DNA of 6,963 bases from an uncultured Clostridia bacterium (GCA_945788655.1 CALZMV010000070.1:1-6963); one strand, 5' to 3'; shown: positions 1 to 6,765, counted from the stretch's first letter. Translations and numbers: made by a program. Notes: generated by a model not told the origin, from the sequence alone.

Positions 1-66
1 TGTACTGGTTCTTTTGTCTTTTATCAGCATACTGTATCGGGAGGAAAATATCAAGACATTCTGTGA
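1..66 (+). CDS. Possible 3' end of a plus-strand gene entering from the left
   Basis: Reading from base 1, frame 1 is open for 21 codons and stops at TGA 64-66; the peptide ends in GGKYQDIL. A hairpin with a T-rich tract follows about 35 bp later, which is where a terminator for such a gene would lie. The fragment is too short to identify, and the other two frames are also open here, so the frame choice rests only on stop position and spacing. This may be non-coding. Confidence 0.25.
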   Translation, partial: CTGSFVFYQHTVSGGKYQDIL

Positions 67-99
67 ATTTTCATTTTTGCTTGTTTTTTGTATAAAATT

Positions 100-142
100 A
101 AAAATCCAGCTTGCGTTGTTAACTCGCACACGCCGGATTTTT
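100..142. terminator. Probable intrinsic terminator, possibly bidirectional
   Basis: The arms 100-110 and 132-142 pair around an interior that can itself form TGCG/CGCA. Read on the minus strand, the only imperfect pair (108/134) becomes a G-U wobble and the tail is TTAATTTTATA, placed about 60 bp beyond the stop of the minus-strand membrane-protein gene. Read on the plus strand, that pair is an A-C mismatch, but the T run at 138-144 is better. It probably ends the minus operon and may also end a convergent plus-strand gene to the left. Confidence 0.6.
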
Positions 143-200
143 TTATATTTTTTATATTTTTGCAAAGTAAAGGCTAATAACACTGACAACTGTTGTCGCC

Positions 201-1382
201 TCAGTATATCAGCATACATATAAGATGTGCTGCTACTCCTGCGCATAAACCACCTATTGTGTGACTGATAATAGCATGTCCCGTCAGTTCTCGATAATGC
301 AGTGAATCCATCATAGCTACATGCGTGCTTAGATATCCACTCCAGCACATACACATTGCTGTGAACACCGCTATGTCATTGGATGTGGCCATACCGTTGG
401 CAACAAGCCCTGGTACAAGACCGATAGCTGCTCCCGCAGCTCCCAATGCTGTAATTGGTACTGCAATGTCTTCAGCAGCCGAAAAGCCAAATAATGGAGA
501 TAAAATAAAATTGATTTTATCCGCTATCCACGGCAGAAAACCTATTCCTTCATAAGCTTCCCCCGTAAATGTACCATCCACACTCGCTCCATTTGTAAGC
601 ATCATAATAAATGTGCAAATAACGAGTACCCCTGGAATAATTGCGAATCCTGTGCTTACTCCGCTCTTCCCGCCTTCCAGCATCGCCTCAATGAACCTGC
701 TCCCAACACTTCCGGAACGCACTACCCTCTCATTGAGAGATATACCGCCAATTTCACCATCGCTGCAAGCATTTTCTTCGGTATTGAAAAGTTTTTTTGT
801 TTTAAGCAGCATTAACCTGACACTCACTATGCTTCCTACAATTGCACCAAGATTTCCAATTAGAGCCGCTCCTACAAAATTTCCGCCCATAGGGTTTTTG
901 ATTCCTGCCATAAATGCAGTGATAATGAGACCCATACCAAATGCAGTACCGATATTTGTCAGCGCCGGCAGCTGATATTCCTTAAAATACCTTCTGAAAT
1001 TCTTATCATCAGCCAGTGTGAGTATCGCCGGATTGTCGGATAAATATGTTGTTAATACTCCAACTATACTTGCTCCCGGAAGCCCGTACAAAGGCTTCAT
1101 CAAGGGCGACAGTATCTTATTCACTGCAGCAATAACCCCAAACTCAGTGAGAAGCCCCGCTAAGGCACCTGCCACTACCGCAATGGCCATTATGTACAGC
1201 ACTGTGTCCATCAGCAAACTATATGCGGTATTCATCATCGTATTAAGCATATTAACCGCTCCCATCTTGCTTCCAAGGGCTGTAAAAATAACAGCAAATA
1301 ATCCTACAAAAATCAGCGTCTCTAAGCTGAAAGCTTTCTTAGTAATTTTTATCTCCATCTTATCGTTTACATTTTCTGTCAT
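201..1382 (-). CDS. Nucleoside-recognition (Gate) domain integral membrane protein, putative transporter
   Basis: This encodes a 393-residue polytopic membrane protein. Hydrophobic segments lie at about 19-37, 58-80, 104-122, 138-160, 168-193, 243-264, 305-328, 336-356 and 368-391, with a polar loop at about 195-240. The Gly/Pro-rich core and the repeated ILSPL...G element (90-94 and 293-297) fit the Gate (nucleoside recognition) fold of SpmA/SpmB, YjiH/YjiG and concentrative nucleoside transporters, here as two copies in one chain. It resembles the unsized membrane proteins of clostridia annotated only as nucleoside-recognition proteins; the substrate is unknown. It lies 19 bp downstream of the dipeptidase gene, so the two are probably co-transcribed, and a peptide or amino-acid substrate is plausible (inference). 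An in-frame TTG at 1412 overlaps the dipeptidase gene's end, but ATG 1382 with its GAGGG site is the better start. Family placement is fairly secure; function is not. Confidence 0.85.
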   Translation of the reverse strand: MTENVNDKMEIKITKKAFSLETLIFVGLFAVIFTALGSKMGAVNMLNTMMNTAYSLLMDTVLYIMAIAVVAGALAGLLTEFGVIAAVNKILSPLMKPLYGLPGASIVGVLTTYLSDNPAILTLADDKNFRRYFKEYQLPALTNIGTAFGMGLIITAFMAGIKNPMGGNFVGAALIGNLGAIVGSIVSVRLMLLKTKKLFNTEENACSDGEIGGISLNERVVRSGSVGSRFIEAMLEGGKSGVSTGFAIIPGVLVICTFIMMLTNGASVDGTFTGEAYEGIGFLPWIADKINFILSPLFGFSAAEDIAVPITALGAAGAAIGLVPGLVANGMATSNDIAVFTAMCMCWSGYLSTHVAMMDSLHYRELTGHAIISHTIGGLCAGVAAHLICMLIY

Positions 1383-1388
1383 GGTTAT

Positions 1389-1393
1389 CCCTC
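1389..1393 (-). promoter_or_regulatory. Ribosome binding site deciding the ATG 1382 start
   Basis: GAGGG on the minus strand lies 6 nt before ATG 1380-1382. This favours the ATG over the in-frame TTG at 1412, which would add ten residues and overlap the last codons of the upstream dipeptidase gene with no comparable site. Confidence 0.75.
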
Positions 1394-1401
1394 GGCATTT
1401 T

Positions 1402-2814
1402 TTATCTTTCAATCATTTTAATAAGCCCTTTCAGCGCCTCAATATATATCAATGTCATTTTTTTTAGACTATCTATAGAAAGGAACTCATTAGGTTCGTG
1501 TGCTAGCTCTTCTTCGTAAGGGAACAGCGGTCCAAAAGCCACTGCGTTAGGAAGTGTTCTAGCATATGTAGCTCCTCCTAAAGATATAGGCTCGGATTCA
1601 TAATCGCCGCTGACCAGACTGTATGCGTCCATAAGAACATTTATAAAATCCGAGTTCCCATCCACATACAAGGACGCCATTTCGCTCTTAATTGTCATCT
1701 CCATGCCGGCCTCTGCACATGTAAGAGCCATTGCCCCTACCACTTGCTCTTTCTCTAATGTAGCAGGATATCTTACACTGGTTCCAAAGTTTATACGTCC
1801 ATCTTTAAGTTCTATTGTTCCAACATTAAATGTCAACTTTCCTGACACTTCATCTTCAAAGCCGCACCCAAACTTTTCTCCATTGTACGTCATGCCTATA
1901 TATTTGTTATATATCTCATACACCGGCTCTATACCTGTATTTTTCCCTACTTGCTCAAGGGCTGCCATAAGAACACTTACAGCGTTAACACCCTTCTCAG
2001 GTGACATTGCATGGGTGCCCTTTCCCTGCACCATAAGCTCCACCCTTTTTCCATCTTTCTTGGCATATACTCTGTCAATCGCCTCAAATTTAGCAACAAG
2101 TTCATTTGCTAGATCTTCTGTCTCGCATTCCAGATTGCAGTATGCCTTACTAGGCACTATATTTCTGGCGGTACCACCATAAAGCCTTTCCACTTTTACA
2201 ACAGCCGGAGTATTTTCTTTTAATCCATATGAAAAATCCACATCCAGCAAGCCTTTTTCGCAGTTTATAATAGGAAAGTTTCCATCAGGTACGATAGAAT
2301 AATCCGGCATTCTCTCTGCTGTACGGTTATAATGTTCAATGCATCCCCAATTTTCTTCTTCATCAGTTCCTGCAATCATTCTTAACGCAACACCTTCCGG
2401 AATCATTCCTTCATCTGAAAGATATTTCATGGCATATAGGCACGATACCATTGGACCTTTATCATCCATAGTTCCTCTTCCGTACATTTTACCATCCACA
2501 ATTTTCATTTCAAAAGGCTCGGACTTCCATCCATCCCCTGCGTGAACCACATCCAGATGTCCGAGAATTCCTATAATTTTTTCTCCTTTGCCAACAGTAA
2601 CCTCCCCAGCAAATCCGTCGTAGTTTTTAGTACTCATTCCCATTGCTGCAGCCTTGTCGAGGAGGCAGTCAAGAGCTTCAAATATAGCTTCTCCAAAGGG
2701 TTTTCCGCTGCATGCTGTTTCCTCATCTAAAACGCTAGGTATATTCACCAATTCCTTTATATCTTCAACCATCTTGTCTTCATTATTGTTTATGTACTCA
2801 ATAGCTTTCATCAT
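1402..2814 (-). CDS. pepV: PepV-like M20 family dipeptidase
   Basis: This is a 470-residue cytosolic zinc dipeptidase of peptidase family M20 (PepV/Sapep group), which cleaves dipeptides, including beta-Ala dipeptides in the characterised Lactobacillus enzyme. The first metal-binding block is GHLDVV with His86 and Asp88. YGRGTMDDKGP follows, with the bridging Asp at 117/118. TDEEENWG supplies the catalytic Glu152 and metal ligand Glu153, and VPDG has Asp177. The lid domain carries GKGTHAMSPE with His268 and VRYP with Arg348. The C-terminal ligand is His439 in LAHEPNE. All the expected active-site residues are present, and the length matches the roughly 470 residues of PepV. The start is ATG 2814 or the adjacent ATG 2811; the AGGAGG at 2818-2823 is 3 nt from the first and 6 nt from the second, so the second may be used. 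It heads an operon with the downstream Gate-domain membrane protein. The family call is firm; the physiological peptide is not known. Confidence 0.95.
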   Translation of the reverse strand: MMKAIEYINNNEDKMVEDIKELVNIPSVLDEETACSGKPFGEAIFEALDCLLDKAAAMGMSTKNYDGFAGEVTVGKGEKIIGILGHLDVVHAGDGWKSEPFEMKIVDGKMYGRGTMDDKGPMVSCLYAMKYLSDEGMIPEGVALRMIAGTDEEENWGCIEHYNRTAERMPDYSIVPDGNFPIINCEKGLLDVDFSYGLKENTPAVVKVERLYGGTARNIVPSKAYCNLECETEDLANELVAKFEAIDRVYAKKDGKRVELMVQGKGTHAMSPEKGVNAVSVLMAALEQVGKNTGIEPVYEIYNKYIGMTYNGEKFGCGFEDEVSGKLTFNVGTIELKDGRINFGTSVRYPATLEKEQVVGAMALTCAEAGMEMTIKSEMASLYVDGNSDFINVLMDAYSLVSGDYESEPISLGGATYARTLPNAVAFGPLFPYEEELAHEPNEFLSIDSLKKMTLIYIEALKGLIKMIER

Positions 2815-2817
2815 AGT

Positions 2818-2823
2818 CCTCCT
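2818..2823 (-). promoter_or_regulatory. Ribosome binding site of the dipeptidase gene
   Basis: Perfect AGGAGG on the minus strand. Spacing is 3 nt to the first ATG (2814) and 6 nt to the second (2811), so translation may begin at the second codon. Confidence 0.8.
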
Positions 2824-2846
2824 GATCTTTTAATAATATTGTGCTT

Positions 2847-2875
2847 ATTATAGAGCATATATTTGTGTATTTCGT
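2847..2875 (-). promoter_or_regulatory. Putative sigma-A promoter of the dipeptidase operon
   Basis: A perfect TATAAT occupies 2852-2847 on the minus strand. Seventeen bases upstream is ACGAAA (2875-2870), which matches the -35 consensus at only three of six positions. The expected transcript start near 2840 gives a leader of about 26 nt. The -10 is convincing; the -35 is weak, so an activator may be involved. Confidence 0.5.
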
Positions 2876-2887
2876 TGTAATAATTTC

Positions 2888-2918
2888 AAAAAAAAGCATT
2901 CCATTTTGAAATGCTTTT
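2888..2918 (-). terminator. Hairpin with minus-strand T-tract in the divergent intergenic region
   Basis: A perfect 9-bp stem pairs 2892-2900 (AAAAGCATT) with 2910-2918 (AATGCTTTT) around a 9-nt loop. On the minus strand the 3' arm runs into eight T residues (2895-2888), the form of an intrinsic terminator. No minus-strand gene lies directly upstream, and the dipeptidase promoter lies downstream of it. It could stop antisense transcripts leaving the plus-strand gene, or be a regulatory palindrome. Only five of the nine stem pairs lie outside the A/T run, so strength is moderate. Confidence 0.5.
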
Positions 2919-2943
2919 AAGGCGAAGTTACCTTTATATAAAC

Positions 2944-2977
2944 TATAATAATGTAACAAAACTTTTTAACGAGGAGG
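2944..2977 (+). promoter_or_regulatory. Putative -10 box and ribosome binding site of the NicX/M29-like gene
   Basis: TATAAT at 2944-2949 matches the -10 consensus fully, but the sequence 17 bases upstream (2921-2926) does not resemble a -35. GAGGAGG at 2971-2977 lies 7 nt before ATG 2985 and fixes that start. The missing -35 suggests activator dependence or a different element. A 10-bp AT palindrome (TTTATATAAA, 2933-2942) lies just upstream of the -10. Confidence 0.5.
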
Positions 2978-2984
2978 CTCAGAA

Positions 2985-4016
2985 ATGTTAGAATTTGAAT
3001 TACAAAAAGCTGCCGATAAGTTAGTTCGCGAGGTTTTCGGCGTAAAGGAAAAAGAAACCGTTGTCATTACTGCAGATACAAAGTCTGATCCGGTTCTTAT
3101 CAATGCTGTTGCAGCTGCCGTTCACAGCGTTGGGGGATTCCCTACAGTAATCACTATCGCAACTCCAAATGGAGTCGGAAAAGCAGCTGATCCTGATATC
3201 CCTGTAGAAGTTCTCACAGCAGCTTTATCGGCTACAGATGTCTGGATTGAATTCAATGAGCAGTGGCTCTTATACTCCACACCTTTTGAAATTGCCATGG
3301 AAAAAAATAAGAAGCTCAGATATATGTGTTTAGTTGATTTCTCGCCTGAACTGCTTATCAGAGTTGTGGGTAACGTTGAGTTTAAAGGATTGAAAGAATT
3401 CATGGAAGCCTACGGAGTTCGTCAGAGGGAAGTAAAGACGATGAGAGTTACTACCCCTGCAGGGACAGATGTATCGTTTGAGTTAGATCCAAGTCACACG
3501 GTTGCAGTTGATTGTGGCAAAGCTGATGTTCCGGGATTCCATATGTGTCCGGGGCAGTTGAATGTCATTCCTAAATTCGGTAGTGTAAACGGAAAAATTG
3601 TATTCGACGGAACGATCACACCGCCATTCGGACATGTTCCTTCTGAACCTGTTGCACTGACTGTACAAAACAGCAAAATCGTAAAAATTGAAGGCGGCAG
3701 AGAAGCCGGAGAATACGAAAAATTCCTCAAAGAGTTCCAGGACGAAGGAATGTTGAAAATGGCTCACATCGCTTACGGATTTAATCCTGGTGCAAAACTC
3801 AGCGGCAATGTAGTCGAAGATGAAAGAGTTTGGGGATGTACAGAATGGGGCATCGGTTATGTAAGTGCACTTGAAGCACCTCCAATCGGGCAGCCTGCCG
3901 TTTCACACACAGATGGCATCTGCCTCAATTCTACAATTTACTTCGATGGTGAACTAGTTATGGAAGAAGGCGTTATTGTAGATAAGGAATTAAAAAAACT
4001 TGTTCCAAATAAGTAA
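2985..4016 (+). CDS. NicX/M29-like metalloenzyme (often annotated leucyl aminopeptidase)
   Basis: This is a soluble 343-residue protein related to the M29 aminopeptidase (AmpS/AmpT) and NicX (2,5-dihydroxypyridine 5,6-dioxygenase) superfamily. The N-terminal alpha/beta part (1-150) has the family pattern of ADTKSDP and VWIEF. The C-terminal half has the SVNGKIVFDGT strand and the closing HTDGI motif. Candidate metal ligands are His261, His308 and Asp310, which correspond to the His/His/Asp iron triad reported for Pseudomonas NicX. The Glu that starts the M29 metal site (in the NLPTGE-type motif) appears as Gln191 in PGQLNVIP, and Glu287 lies where M29 has a His, so peptidase activity is doubtful. 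The length of about 343 is closer to NicX than to the roughly 410 of M29. The start is fixed by a GAGGAGG site. It is monocistronic between its own promoter and a strong terminator, convergent with a nucleobase permease gene. The reaction is unknown; a ring-processing hydrolase or lyase is an inference. Confidence 0.85.
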   Translation: MLEFELQKAADKLVREVFGVKEKETVVITADTKSDPVLINAVAAAVHSVGGFPTVITIATPNGVGKAADPDIPVEVLTAALSATDVWIEFNEQWLLYSTPFEIAMEKNKKLRYMCLVDFSPELLIRVVGNVEFKGLKEFMEAYGVRQREVKTMRVTTPAGTDVSFELDPSHTVAVDCGKADVPGFHMCPGQLNVIPKFGSVNGKIVFDGTITPPFGHVPSEPVALTVQNSKIVKIEGGREAGEYEKFLKEFQDEGMLKMAHIAYGFNPGAKLSGNVVEDERVWGCTEWGIGYVSALEAPPIGQPAVSHTDGICLNSTIYFDGELVMEEGVIVDKELKKLVPNK

Positions 4017-4026
4017 TTGTGTTAGC

Positions 4027-4060
4027 AAAGCTCCCGGCTACCCAGGCCGGGAGCTTTTAT
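4027..4060 (+). terminator. Strong intrinsic terminator of the NicX/M29-like gene
   Basis: A perfect 12-bp GC-rich stem (4027-4038 with 4046-4057) encloses a 7-nt loop and runs into TTTTATT. It begins 11 bp after the TAA stop at 4014-4016. Confidence 0.93.
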
Positions 4061-4156
4061 TCACTAAGATACAAATACAACTTATCAATCATACCCGTCC
4101 TTCTTGGTTCTGAAGTTGGTTATTTTTTTGCGCGCCAGACACGGTCTTATATGCTC

Positions 4157-4189
4157 TATAACAAAACCGCAGGTACAGTCCTGCGGTTT
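4157..4189 (-). terminator. Intrinsic terminator of the permease gene
   Basis: A perfect 10-bp stem (4164-4173 with 4180-4189) has a 6-nt loop. On the minus strand its 3' arm continues as TTTTGTTATA. It lies about 33 bp past the permease stop. The tail is imperfect, but the position and stem fit well. The roughly 100 bp between this and the plus-strand terminator shows nothing else recognisable. Confidence 0.8.
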
Positions 4190-4221
4190 GTCATAAGTTT
4201 ATTGTTTAATGTTGTATAAAT

Positions 4222-5502
4222 CTAAGCTTCTTTATCCTGAGGTCTCTTAATAGTCTTAGCTAAAATAACATATAACACTCCTGATGCGATAATGCCCTGT
4301 GCAAAAGGAACACCATAAGGGATAAACTTAATCACAGCGTATCCAACAAGCCAAGAAACTATTCCTATCCAGTTGAATCCATCTGTTACTTTAAAGTTCT
4401 CAGGCTTTGCCTTGTTAATAATCCAGTAATCGGCAAGTATAACTCCCATGGTAGGGAGCATTAAATCCCCTAAAACGTACAGGAATTCCTCGAAATATCC
4501 GCCGAAGCCAAGAAGTGCGCATATTGTTCCTATAACACCGGAAACCATAGTCGCCATCCCCCTCTTTTCGTCCGAAAGGTTGAACATCATGACTGCGTTA
4601 ATACCGCCGGAGTAAGCATTTGTCGTATTTGTTGTCCAGGTTGCAGCAATCAGAACCAGCATGCCGAGTACAGGAATTCCAATTTCGCAGAATACGATGG
4701 TGATATCATACTGCTGCGCAACCTTTGTCATAATGGCACCAAGAATAATCATTAAGATTCCTGCCGGTGCTACACCGATTGAACTGGAAAGTATGGTATC
4801 CTTTCTTGTAGCCTGATATCTAGTTATATCCGATGCAGCCAAGCATCCAGCAGCCATAAAGCTTACTGTCAAAACAACACCATCTACAAAAGACATTGTA
4901 ATTTCCGCCGGGTCAACATCAAGCTGTGCTGTGCCGTATTTATTAAGAGCCAATATTGTACCTAAAATAGTTATAACAAATAAGGCAGGCACCGCAATCT
5001 TATTAAGTTTGTCGAGAGCGTTAATCCCATAAACCGCAGTGACAAGCATTACAATTCCCCATATTACAGATGATACCTGTACAGGAATGTCTATCTTGAA
5101 GAACTGTGCCATTAAGTTAGAAAATGCGTTTCCACATACATCCGTCTGTACAGCGAACCATCCAATCATTGAGATGAATATCAATGTACTTATAATAAAT
5201 CTCGAACCTTTTTTTCCGAAGCCACCCAGTGTTGTTACGCAGGTAGGAACTCCAAGGTCACTTCCAATAATACCCATAAGAGAGAATAAAACTATTACAA
5301 TAATATAGCCAACCACGCCTGAAATAATTGCAGTTGAGAGCGACATGCACTCAGCCAAAATGCCGCCGAGGAGTAAGCTCGGAACGCAAATCATTATGCC
5401 CGCCTGCATAAATGCAACCGATATCCAGCTTTTCCTTTCTTCCATAGGCACTTGAGTTAGAGTAGTCGTTTCCATGGTTTTCTTTTTTGCCTTTTCGTCC
5501 AT
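4222..5502 (-). CDS. NCS1 family cytosine/purine permease-like transporter (CodB-like)
   Basis: This 426-residue inner-membrane transporter of the NCS1 (purine-cytosine permease) family is likely a cation symporter bringing a nucleobase or related heterocycle into the cell. It has about 12 hydrophobic segments, starting near residue 28 and ending near 415. Family marks are the Gly-rich broken helix at about 33-50, GWFAVQTDVCG at 114-124 with the conserved Trp115, the SDITRYQ motif at 224-230 (the NCS1 D-x-x-R-Y signature), and TTNTTNAYSGG at 290-300 in the substrate-site helix. The length agrees with CodB, which is about 420. ATG 5502 is preceded by AAGGAGG with 7-nt spacing. It lies downstream of the PucR gene on the same strand with 105 bp between and no hairpin there, so read-through from the PucR promoter is possible. 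The substrate cannot be read from sequence: cytosine, uracil, purines, hydantoin or pyridine bases are all open. Confidence 0.93.
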   Translation of the reverse strand: MDEKAKKKTMETTTLTQVPMEERKSWISVAFMQAGIMICVPSLLLGGILAECMSLSTAIISGVVGYIIVIVLFSLMGIIGSDLGVPTCVTTLGGFGKKGSRFIISTLIFISMIGWFAVQTDVCGNAFSNLMAQFFKIDIPVQVSSVIWGIVMLVTAVYGINALDKLNKIAVPALFVITILGTILALNKYGTAQLDVDPAEITMSFVDGVVLTVSFMAAGCLAASDITRYQATRKDTILSSSIGVAPAGILMIILGAIMTKVAQQYDITIVFCEIGIPVLGMLVLIAATWTTNTTNAYSGGINAVMMFNLSDEKRGMATMVSGVIGTICALLGFGGYFEEFLYVLGDLMLPTMGVILADYWIINKAKPENFKVTDGFNWIGIVSWLVGYAVIKFIPYGVPFAQGIIASGVLYVILAKTIKRPQDKEA

Positions 5503-5509
5503 TTTTTAG

Positions 5510-5516
5510 CCTCCTT
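5510..5516 (-). promoter_or_regulatory. Ribosome binding site of the permease gene
   Basis: AAGGAGG on the minus strand, 7 nt before ATG 5502, supports this start. Confidence 0.85.
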
Positions 5517-5569
5517 AAAAAATTTGCTACTAAATTTTATCTTTTATTAAATAGGCTTTCTTTGTTTTC

Positions 5570-5598
5570 ATTCTAATTTCACTTTAATTTTTTTGTAA
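5570..5598 (-). promoter_or_regulatory. Weak candidate promoter for the permease gene
   Basis: On the minus strand TTACAA (5598-5593) and TAGAAT (5575-5570) are separated by 17 bp in a very AT-rich 105-bp spacer. The matches are three and five of six, so chance is a real possibility. If real, the permease could be induced separately from its regulator. Confidence 0.3.
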
Positions 5599-5607
5599 TT
5601 ATTTCAA

Positions 5608-6765
5608 CTAAAGTTCTCTCCCGAGCAAAACGCGAAGTTTTGATGCTATGGCAATAGTCTCATTGAATTTAACAGTGTCTTCCTCCATATTTAATGCGCT
5701 TTTAACTCTGTTTATCCTATACCTGATAGTATTTTCATGTTGACTCATCATCTCTGCAGTCGTCTTGAATTTCCCCGAGTTTGCAACATAATTCTCCACG
5801 GTCAAAATCATTTCTTTCAAATTTTCTCGTCCTATTTTGCTGGACAATGCCGTGACATATGCATCATAGTAATCTTCCGCCTCCTGAGTGTCCCGCATCA
5901 TTGTCAGTAATTGAATAGTTGACAGTGCATCATAGGTTCTCACTGTCATACGCATAGCCTTTGCTGTTTCCAAAGCACATTTAGCTTCCTCTAAAGCCTT
6001 GCCGGCATCTTTCCTTTCAAACATTCTGCTGTATCCTATTATAGGGTTATCAATAAACTCCCTTATCCTTACCGTACACGCATTTAAAGCCGCCGTAAGT
6101 CTGCTATCGTCTTCATCACTTATCATAATAATCATGCCGTGTTCCGTTCTAACAAAAATATCATTTTCTTTGCTAAGATAATAATTTTGTATTTCCAACT
6201 TGGCTATATCTGAATTAAATTCGCCCTGGATAAAAATGGCCCTTACATATTTCTTTATAGTCGGCTTTATACTGTACAACACTTTCCCTTGTGCTGCATC
6301 GCTAAGTTTTTCATACATTATTTTCTCAAGCTTCAATCTATTAATAGTGTTAAAAGTATCAAACGAAAGGTAGCTGTTAATCGTATCAATAATCAATGCA
6401 TAGGGGTAGTCTTCATGTATAAGTATCACCGGAAAGCATCCTTTGTCGCACATATCTTTGATTTCCGGCGTGATAAGATTAATTCTGTCATCTGTGACCA
6501 CAAGTAGACCGGCGCAACCGACTTTTAACAGACATTCAAAGTAAAATCTGATTTCCTGTCCATCATGATCATGTCTGAACTGTTCCAAGCATGTAATAAA
6601 AAGATCACCTTTATTCAGGACCTTCCTTTCTATTACATCAGGCACGCAAGGACAGTCAAAAACCGATATTTGCTTTACTTTATTTTTTAGGCCTTTTTCC
6701 CCTGCAATAACTTTGACATTTGTAAAAATCTCATTTTGTAAAATTTCTTCAACGCTGATGTTCAT
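5608..6765 (-). CDS. PucR family transcriptional regulator
   Basis: This 385-residue regulator has the PucR N-terminal sensor domain at about 1-130 (opening MNISVEEILQNEIF, with KGDLFITCL at 52-60 and GLLVV at 86-90). A middle region at about 165-290 resembles the GGDEF-like part of CdaR/PucR proteins. The C-terminal helix-turn-helix at about 313-384 has its recognition helix in HENTIRYRINRVK (343-355), the PucR/CdaR (HTH_30) signature. Members activate or repress purine and other N-compound catabolic genes in response to the substrate or allantoin-like intermediates. This one is shorter than B. subtilis PucR (about 530) and rich in Cys in the sensor part (38, 40, 59, 78, 84, 106, 110). ATG 6765 has GGAGG 5 nt upstream. 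It precedes the permease gene on the same strand, so the permease is the likely direct target, and the convergent NicX-like gene another (inference). Confidence 0.93.
   Translation of the reverse strand: MNISVEEILQNEIFTNVKVIAGEKGLKNKVKQISVFDCPCVPDVIERKVLNKGDLFITCLEQFRHDHDGQEIRFYFECLLKVGCAGLLVVTDDRINLITPEIKDMCDKGCFPVILIHEDYPYALIIDTINSYLSFDTFNTINRLKLEKIMYEKLSDAAQGKVLYSIKPTIKKYVRAIFIQGEFNSDIAKLEIQNYYLSKENDIFVRTEHGMIIMISDEDDSRLTAALNACTVRIREFIDNPIIGYSRMFERKDAGKALEEAKCALETAKAMRMTVRTYDALSTIQLLTMMRDTQEAEDYYDAYVTALSSKIGRENLKEMILTVENYVANSGKFKTTAEMMSQHENTIRYRINRVKSALNMEEDTVKFNETIAIASKLRVLLGREL

Noticed and set aside
14..223. Plus-strand frame of 69 codons at the left edge, preceded by no clear site
   Set aside because: It runs through the 100-142 hairpin and its T-tract and has low-complexity hydrophobic content.
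1383..1412. TTG at 1412 as start of the Gate-domain protein
   Set aside because: It overlaps the dipeptidase stop region and lacks a good ribosome binding site; ATG 1382 has GAGGG at 6 nt.
613..2182. Open plus-strand frames of 120-159 codons opposite the Gate protein and dipeptidase genes
   Set aside because: They are antisense to well-supported genes, show no family motifs, and reflect the codon use of the real strand.
1402..2814. M20 protein as YgeY, the hydrolase of anaerobic purine/urate clusters
   Set aside because: Length of 470 and the VPDGNFP and C-terminal LAHEPNE contexts fit PepV; YgeY is shorter, and no other gene of that cluster is present.
2927..2957. GTTAC...GTAAC inverted repeat flanking the -10 of the NicX-like gene
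   Set aside because: Only 5-bp arms with a 21-bp spacer in AT-rich DNA; expected by chance, and no matching copies were seen at the other promoters.
2815..2984. Riboswitch or T-box in the divergent intergenic region
   Set aside because: Predicted leaders are about 25-35 nt, too short for a known aptamer, and no T-box or purine-riboswitch core motif was seen.
4019..4219. Plus-strand frame of 66 codons after the NicX-like gene
   Set aside because: It is made of the two convergent terminators and the spacer between them, with no ribosome binding site.
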